NCBI GenBank assembly: GCA_035546295.1
Contig: DATKBT010000107.1
Location: 1-8,945, forward strand
DNA from: DATKBT01 sp035546295
Lineage (GTDB): Bacteria > Acidobacteriota > Thermoanaerobaculia > Multivoradales > Multivoraceae
Length of the DNA stretch: 8,945 nucleotides
Reading direction: 5' to 3'
How positions within the stretch are numbered: the first letter of the stretch is position 1; each line of letters begins with the position of its first letter. Of this stretch, positions 5,848 through 8,945 are shown piece after piece. The position numbers were made by a program, and so were the translations under genes. The notes beneath the pieces are model-generated. The model did no database searches and was not told the DNA's origin. It was given only the letters and a program-made list of their open reading frames with translations.

Positions 5848-6521
5848 GCCGATCCGGTCGGCCGGAGCCGATCGAGCTCTACTTCGACTACGTCTCGCAC
5901 AACGCCTACCTCGCCTGGCACCGGCTGGGACCGCTCGCCGCGGCCGCGGGTCGTGGTGTTCGAGCGATCCCGGTCGTCTTCGGCGCGCTGCTGCGGGCCC
6001 ACCGCCAGCTCGGGCCCGCCGAGGTGCCGCCCAAGGCCCGCTGGATGGTGCGCGACGTGGCGCGCAAGGCCCACGACCTCGCGCTCCCGCTGCAGCCGCC
6101 CGCCTCGCACCCCTTCCTGTCGCTGCTCGCGCTCCGAGTGACGACCCTCGCGACCGAGGAGCACGAAAGGCGCGCTCCGGCGCTGATCGCGGCGCTGTTC
6201 GACGCCGCCTGGGGGCGCTCGCTCCCGATCGATCAGCCCTCGGTCGTCGCCGAGACCGCGAGCTCCGTGGGGCTCGAGGGCGAGTCGCTGGTCGAGCGTG
6301 CGACCCAGCCCGAGATCAAGGCGAAGCTGCGCGACGCCACCGATCGGGCGCTGGCGAAGGGCGTCTTCGGGGTGCCGACCATGATCGCAGACGAGCGGCT
6401 GTTCTGGGGCTTCGACGACCTGGTCAACCTCGAGCGCTACCTCGAAGGCGAGGATCCCCTGGAGTCGATCGACCTCTCGGAGTGGTGGCGGGTGAGACCG
6501 TCCGTCGAACGCCGCCGCTGA
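5844..6521 (+). CDS. 2-hydroxychromene-2-carboxylate isomerase/DsbA-like thioredoxin-fold protein
   Basis: A 225-residue protein of the kappa-class GST/HCCA isomerase branch of the DsbA fold. It starts with IELYFDYVSHNAYLAW at 10-25. S18 sits where NahD-type isomerases and kappa GSTs have their catalytic serine, and there is no CxxC, so it is not a disulfide oxidase. The middle holds HRQLGPAEVPPKARWM at 53-68 and HPFLSLLALR at 89-98, as in the family. The cis-proline loop is GVFGVPTM at 173-180, followed by FWGFDDLVNLERYL at 187-200. Known members isomerise 2-hydroxychromene-2-carboxylate with glutathione in naphthalene breakdown, but many homologues beside acyl-CoA genes have no assigned substrate, and no aromatic-degradation gene is seen here. 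The ATG overlaps the MaoC stop, so the two are translationally coupled. The C-terminus from about 205 (ESIDLSEWWRVRP) is an added tail. A cytoplasmic location is expected because there is no signal peptide. Confidence 0.85.
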   Translation: MSRSGRPEPIELYFDYVSHNAYLAWHRLGPLAAAAGRGVRAIPVVFGALLRAHRQLGPAEVPPKARWMVRDVARKAHDLALPLQPPASHPFLSLLALRVTTLATEEHERRAPALIAALFDAAWGRSLPIDQPSVVAETASSVGLEGESLVERATQPEIKAKLRDATDRALAKGVFGVPTMIADERLFWGFDDLVNLERYLEGEDPLESIDLSEWWRVRPSVERRR

Positions 6522-6740
6522 CCCGGCCAGCGAAGATCCGCCAGGGGCTCTCGTGCTCTCCCCGACCGAATGGTTGGCGGGCCGAGCCTCCGAATGCCGT
6601 TACCCTGGTTAGAAGGGCTCGATGGCCGCTCTCGCCCGTCGCGAGGGCCCGACGAGAACGACTCCACAGAGCCACCGCCGAGGATCCAGCGCAAGCAACG
6701 AACGCAAGAGAACCCCGCAGAGCCAAACGAGTCCATCGAA

Positions 6741-6765
6741 CCGCAGCTCCGCACCGGGGCTGCGG
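6741..6765 (+). other. strong hairpin in the leader of the TPR gene
   Basis: CCGCAGCTCC (6741-6750) can pair with GGGGCTGCGG (6756-6765) across a 5-base loop (gcacc). This gives a ten-base-pair stem with one G-T(U) wobble. No T run follows on either strand, so it is not a standard intrinsic terminator. It ends about 70 bases before the ATG at 6835 and may be an mRNA-stabilising or regulatory leader structure. Confidence 0.5.
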
Positions 6766-6767
6766 GG

Positions 6768-6804
6768 GCGCTCGCCCTCGGCATCTGCAGTGCGCGCCGA
6801 GCGC
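6768..6804 (+). other. second, alternative-pairing hairpin region before the TPR gene
   Basis: GCGCTCG at 6768-6774 can pair with CGAGCGC at 6798-6804. Alternatively CTCGGC at 6777-6782 can pair with GCCGAG at 6796-6801 with a 13-base loop. The two pairings share bases and exclude each other. The ribosome-binding site at 6822-6826 lies 18 bases downstream and is outside both stems. Confidence 0.35.
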
Positions 6805-6821
6805 GCCCAGAACGACAAAAC

Positions 6822-6826
6822 GAGGA
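6822..6826 (+). promoter_or_regulatory. ribosome-binding site of the TPR gene
   Basis: GAGGA lies eight bases before the ATG at 6835. It decides the start over the in-frame ATG at 6622, because it is followed at once by a normal signal peptide. Confidence 0.7.
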
Positions 6827-6834
6827 CAACCGTC

Positions 6835-8478
6835 ATGCACCGATACCCCTCCCACCGCCGGCTCGCGACGCTCGCGCTCGCGGCCGTGCTCGCAGCGCCG
6901 TTCGCCGCCCCGGTCGCGGCCCGCGACGGTGCCCACGACCACGGCGATCACCACCACCCCGTCACCACCAGCTCGAGCGAGGCGCAGCGTCACTTCGACG
7001 AGGGAATGCATCTCGCCTGGGGCTTCAACCACCTCGAGGCCGCCCGGACCTTCCGCGCCGCGATCGAGGCCGACCCCGAGTGCGCAATGTGCTACTGGGG
7101 GCTGGCGCTGGTGCTCGGGCCGAACATCAACGCCCCGGCCGATCCCCAGTACCACGACGAGATCGTCGCCGCGATGGCCAAGGCCAGGGAGCTCGCGCCC
7201 CAAGGCAGCGAGCGGGAACGCGCCTACATCGAGGCGCTCAGCAAGCGCTACGGACCCGAGCCGGTCGAGGATCGTTCGGCCCTCGATCGGGCGTACGCCA
7301 GCGAGATGAGGCGGGTCGCCCGCCGGTTCCCCGACGACCTCGACGCCGGCGTGCTGTTCGCCGAGGCGATCATGGACACCATGCCCTGGGACTACTGGAC
7401 CGCGGAGGGGGAGCCGAAGCCGGCCACCCGCGAGTTCCTCGACGTGCTCGAGAGCGTGTTGCGGCGCGACCCGAAGCATCCGGGCGGCAACCATCTGCTG
7501 ATCCACGCGGTGGAGAAGGTCCGGCCCGACCTCGGAGTGCCCGCCGCCGAGCGGCTCGACGTCAACGCTCAGGCCACCGGCCACCTGGTGCACATGGCTT
7601 CGCACATCTACATCCGGGTGGGGCGCTACGACGACGCGGTGCGCGTCAACGAGCGCGCGATCGCCGAGGACCAGGCGTACGCGCGGACCCACGAGGTGCC
7701 CGCCGAGTACGAGGGCTACATGCTCCACAACCACCACATGCTGTGGGCGGCCGCCTGCTTCGAGGGGCGGAGCCAGCGCGCGCTCGAGGCCGCACGCTAC
7801 GTCGAGGAGCACACGCCAGCCGCATTGCTCGCCGACCCGGTGGCCGGCGGCGGCATGCAGATGTACGCGTCCTTCGTCTACCAGCACCTGGTCCGCTTCG
7901 GTCGCTGGGACGAGATCCTGGCCGAGCCGGCGCCCGAGACGGAGACCGCCTACCCGCACGCCGTCTGGCACTACGCCCGCGGCCGCGCCTTCGTCGCGAA
8001 GGGCGAGCTCGAGGCGGCGGCCAAGGAGCTGGCGGCGATGAAGGAGCGGCTCGCCGCCCCCGAGCTCGCCGGCTACGCCATCTGGGGGCTCAATCCCAAC
8101 CGCAGCGTCGGCCTGATCGGCCAGCACGTGCTGGAAGGCGAGCTGGCAGCCGCTCGCGGAGAGTGGGAATCCGCGATCTCGCATCTCGAGGAGGCGGTGC
8201 GCCGCGAGGACGCGCTGACCTACGACGAGCCGCCGCCCTGGTCCTACCCGGCCCGGCACTCGCTCGGCGCCGTGCTGCTCGAGGCCGGCAAGCCGGCCGC
8301 GGCGGAGCGGGTCTTCCGGCAGGACCTCGACATCTTCCCGCGCAACGGCTGGTCGCTGCTCGGTCTCGCCCAGGCGCTCGAGGCCCGGGGCGAGCAGGCG
8401 GAGGCGAAGCAGGTGCGCGCGGACCTCGACGAGGCGTGGAGCAACGCCGACGTCGAGCTGGTCGGCGCCCGCTTCTGA
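6835..8478 (+). CDS. exported TPR-like repeat protein with histidine clusters, function unknown
   Basis: A 547-residue protein with a signal peptide: basic MHRYPSHRR, hydrophobic residues 10-24, and probable cleavage near PVAA-R at 29-30. The mature N-terminus is His-rich (HDHGDHHHP at 34-42). TPR-like helical pairs follow: EAQRHFDEGMHLAWGFNHLEAARTFRAAIEADP at 49-81, a section at 259-280 (YIRVGRYDDAV), 307-327, 389-404, 436-456 and 473-530, the last with SLGAVLLEAGKPAAAERVF. C83 and C86 form CAMC in ECAMCYWGLALVLGPNINAP, which I recognise from a widespread uncharacterised proteobacterial TPR family. Three internal histidine groups are present: H215/H220/H224 (HPGGNHLLIH), H250/H253/H257 (HLVHMASH) and H298/H300/H301 (HNHH). 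CxxC is not followed by His, so it is not a c-type haem site. The protein is probably periplasmic or exported. Metal binding is an inference from His and Cys content. It appears to be a single transcription unit, separated by 313 bp upstream and a hairpin downstream. Confidence 0.85.
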   Translation: MHRYPSHRRLATLALAAVLAAPFAAPVAARDGAHDHGDHHHPVTTSSSEAQRHFDEGMHLAWGFNHLEAARTFRAAIEADPECAMCYWGLALVLGPNINAPADPQYHDEIVAAMAKARELAPQGSERERAYIEALSKRYGPEPVEDRSALDRAYASEMRRVARRFPDDLDAGVLFAEAIMDTMPWDYWTAEGEPKPATREFLDVLESVLRRDPKHPGGNHLLIHAVEKVRPDLGVPAAERLDVNAQATGHLVHMASHIYIRVGRYDDAVRVNERAIAEDQAYARTHEVPAEYEGYMLHNHHMLWAAACFEGRSQRALEAARYVEEHTPAALLADPVAGGGMQMYASFVYQHLVRFGRWDEILAEPAPETETAYPHAVWHYARGRAFVAKGELEAAAKELAAMKERLAAPELAGYAIWGLNPNRSVGLIGQHVLEGELAAARGEWESAISHLEEAVRREDALTYDEPPPWSYPARHSLGAVLLEAGKPAAAERVFRQDLDIFPRNGWSLLGLAQALEARGEQAEAKQVRADLDEAWSNADVELVGARF

Positions 8479-8509
8479 GCCTTCACCGGGCCTGCTTCGT
8501 GCATCGGGC

Positions 8510-8539
8510 ACGGCCCGGGGCCACAGCGCTCCGGGCCGT
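8510..8539 (+). terminator. candidate terminator hairpin after the TPR gene
   Basis: ACGGCCCGG at 8510-8518 and CCGGGCCGT at 8531-8539 are perfect nine-base complements around a 12-base loop. The hairpin starts 32 bases after the TGA at 8476-8478. The tail (ctcgtctt) holds only scattered T residues, so it would be a weak intrinsic terminator. It could instead protect the 3' end. Confidence 0.45.
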
Positions 8540-8555
8540 CTCGTCTTCGCCGCGG

Positions 8556-8561
8556 TAGACT
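8556..8561 (+). promoter_or_regulatory. weak candidate -10 element upstream of the last gene
   Basis: TAGACT resembles a -10 box and lies after the preceding hairpin, as expected for a new transcription unit. No convincing -35 is seen 16-18 bases upstream. It would leave a leader of about 130 bases that is very GC-rich, with GCCCGGG-type segments near 8600 and 8635 that could pair. Confidence 0.2.
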
Positions 8562-8694
8562 TCCGCCAGACGCACGAGCGGCGGCGGACAGGGGCCCGGG
8601 CGCGCCTGCCCCGAGGGGGCGCGGCCTCTGCCCCCCGGGCTGCAGGCCCAGTCCGGCGGACGACGCGACCGTTCGGGCGATCGCCGGAGGATCC

Positions 8695-8945
8695 ATGAAA
8701 GGACTGATCAAGCTCGCCCTGTTCGCCGTCGTCGTCTATCTCGCGGTGTCCTTCGGCAGGCCCTGGCTGGAGAAGATCTCGGGGACCGACTTCGGACTCG
8801 GCGAGATGGGGGGCACCGACATCGGGACGGCCGGACGATGCGTGGCGATGGTCGAGCGCGTGAACCAGGATTTCGTCGACCGCAGCCGCGGTGTCTTCCA
8901 CCCCCGGGTCAACGCCGAGGCCTGGCCGCCGGTCTACGAGGCGAC
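8695..8945 (+). CDS. N-terminal part of an unrecognised membrane-anchored or secreted protein (3' end outside window)
   Basis: The ATG at 8695 is preceded by GGAGGA at 8686-8691 and opens a frame of 83 codons that runs off the window. The N-terminus (MKGLIKLALFAVVVYLAVSF) is a basic start plus a hydrophobic stretch of about 16 residues. It can be a single transmembrane anchor or an uncleaved signal, since no small-residue cleavage site follows clearly. The rest is soluble: a glycine-rich segment (TDFGLGEMGGTDIG, 31-44), one Cys at 49 in GRCVAMVERVNQDF, then a Pro/Trp-containing section (AEAWPPVYEA). I do not recognise the family. It begins 216 bases after the TPR stop, behind a hairpin, so it is probably a separate unit. 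Confidence 0.7.
   Translation, partial: MKGLIKLALFAVVVYLAVSFGRPWLEKISGTDFGLGEMGGTDIGTAGRCVAMVERVNQDFVDRSRGVFHPRVNAEAWPPVYEA

Larger units (their letters stand above)
6522..6834 (+). other. 313-bp spacer and probable 5' leader of the TPR gene
   Basis: No convincing gene lies here. The frame of the downstream gene stays open back to 6622 (an ATG), but those residues are Ser/Arg/Thr-rich and lack the family signature, and the signal peptide begins only at 6835. The central part (about 6650-6745) is A-richer than the coding DNA around it. A TTGGCG at 6574-6579 and TACCCT at 6601-6606 look vaguely promoter-like, but the 21-base spacing is too long. Two hairpins near the 3' end are listed separately. 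No T-tract terminator is visible after the isomerase stop at 6521. Confidence 0.5.

Noticed and set aside
6609..6836. Minus-strand 75-residue frame with a hydrophobic N-terminus (MTVVLVLSFW) spanning the spacer before the TPR gene, with a GGGAGGGG-like site about nine bases before its ATG
   Set aside because: Its third codon positions are clearly less G/C-biased than those of the real genes. Its ribosome site lies inside the first codons of the TPR gene, and I recognise no family. It is probably chance.
7081..7095. CAMC in the TPR protein as a c-type haem site
   Set aside because: The CxxC is followed by Tyr, not His, so the haem-attachment motif is absent.
6424..8901. Minus-strand frame (825 codons) covering the TPR gene and the last gene
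   Set aside because: Antisense shadow with no family signature. The plus strand carries a signal peptide, a TPR family match and ribosome sites.

Overview
The window is very GC-rich DNA with dense, mostly short-spaced genes. Third codon positions are strongly G/C, so long open frames run antisense to nearly every real gene. Gene content is consistent with a high-GC deltaproteobacterial-type lineage (Myxococcota or Binatota-like) or another environmental proteobacterial relative. It includes a PcnB-type poly(A) polymerase, an alpha-methylacyl-CoA racemase, a MaoC hydratase and a kappa-GST/HCCA-isomerase-like protein. The taxonomic placement is inference only. I see no mobile element, CRISPR array, rRNA or tRNA.

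Layout. (1) 1-172 is the C-terminal end of a gene that resembles the DUF4301 family. (2) 218-2562 is a two-gene, translationally coupled unit: a TVP38/TMEM64 (VTT-domain) membrane protein followed, with an ATGA overlap, by a mercuric-reductase-like flavoprotein disulfide oxidoreductase. The flavoprotein keeps the redox CxxxxC but lacks the NmerA domain and the C-terminal Cys pair of true MerA. (3) 2615-3874 on the minus strand is pcnB, converging on the flavoprotein gene and ending in a run of ten arginines. (4) 3875-4109 is the divergent intergenic region. It holds an AT-rich TATATT box next to the pcnB start and a five-unit 12-bp tandem repeat. (5) 4110-6521 is a three-gene plus-strand cluster: alpha-methylacyl-CoA racemase with its catalytic triad intact, a MaoC-fold hydratase with Asn where the usual catalytic Asp sits, and a thioredoxin-fold HCCA-isomerase-like protein that overlaps the hydratase by ATGA. 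(6) 6522-6834 is a 313-bp spacer with two hairpins. (7) 6835-8478 encodes an exported TPR-like protein with a His-rich N-terminus, a CxxC and three internal histidine clusters. A hairpin that may be a terminator follows it. (8) 8695 to the end is the start of an unrecognised small membrane-anchored protein.

How the genes may work together. The VTT protein and flavoprotein are probably one membrane-associated redox unit; the same two domains occur fused in some bacteria, but the substrate is unknown. The racemase, hydratase and isomerase-like genes look like part of an acyl-CoA degradation route for branched acids. No dehydrogenase or thiolase is visible, so the pathway cannot be fixed from here. 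pcnB is a housekeeping RNA-processing gene between these two units. The best candidates for poorly described biology are the VTT/flavoprotein pair and the histidine-rich exported protein. I do not see an unmistakably new system.
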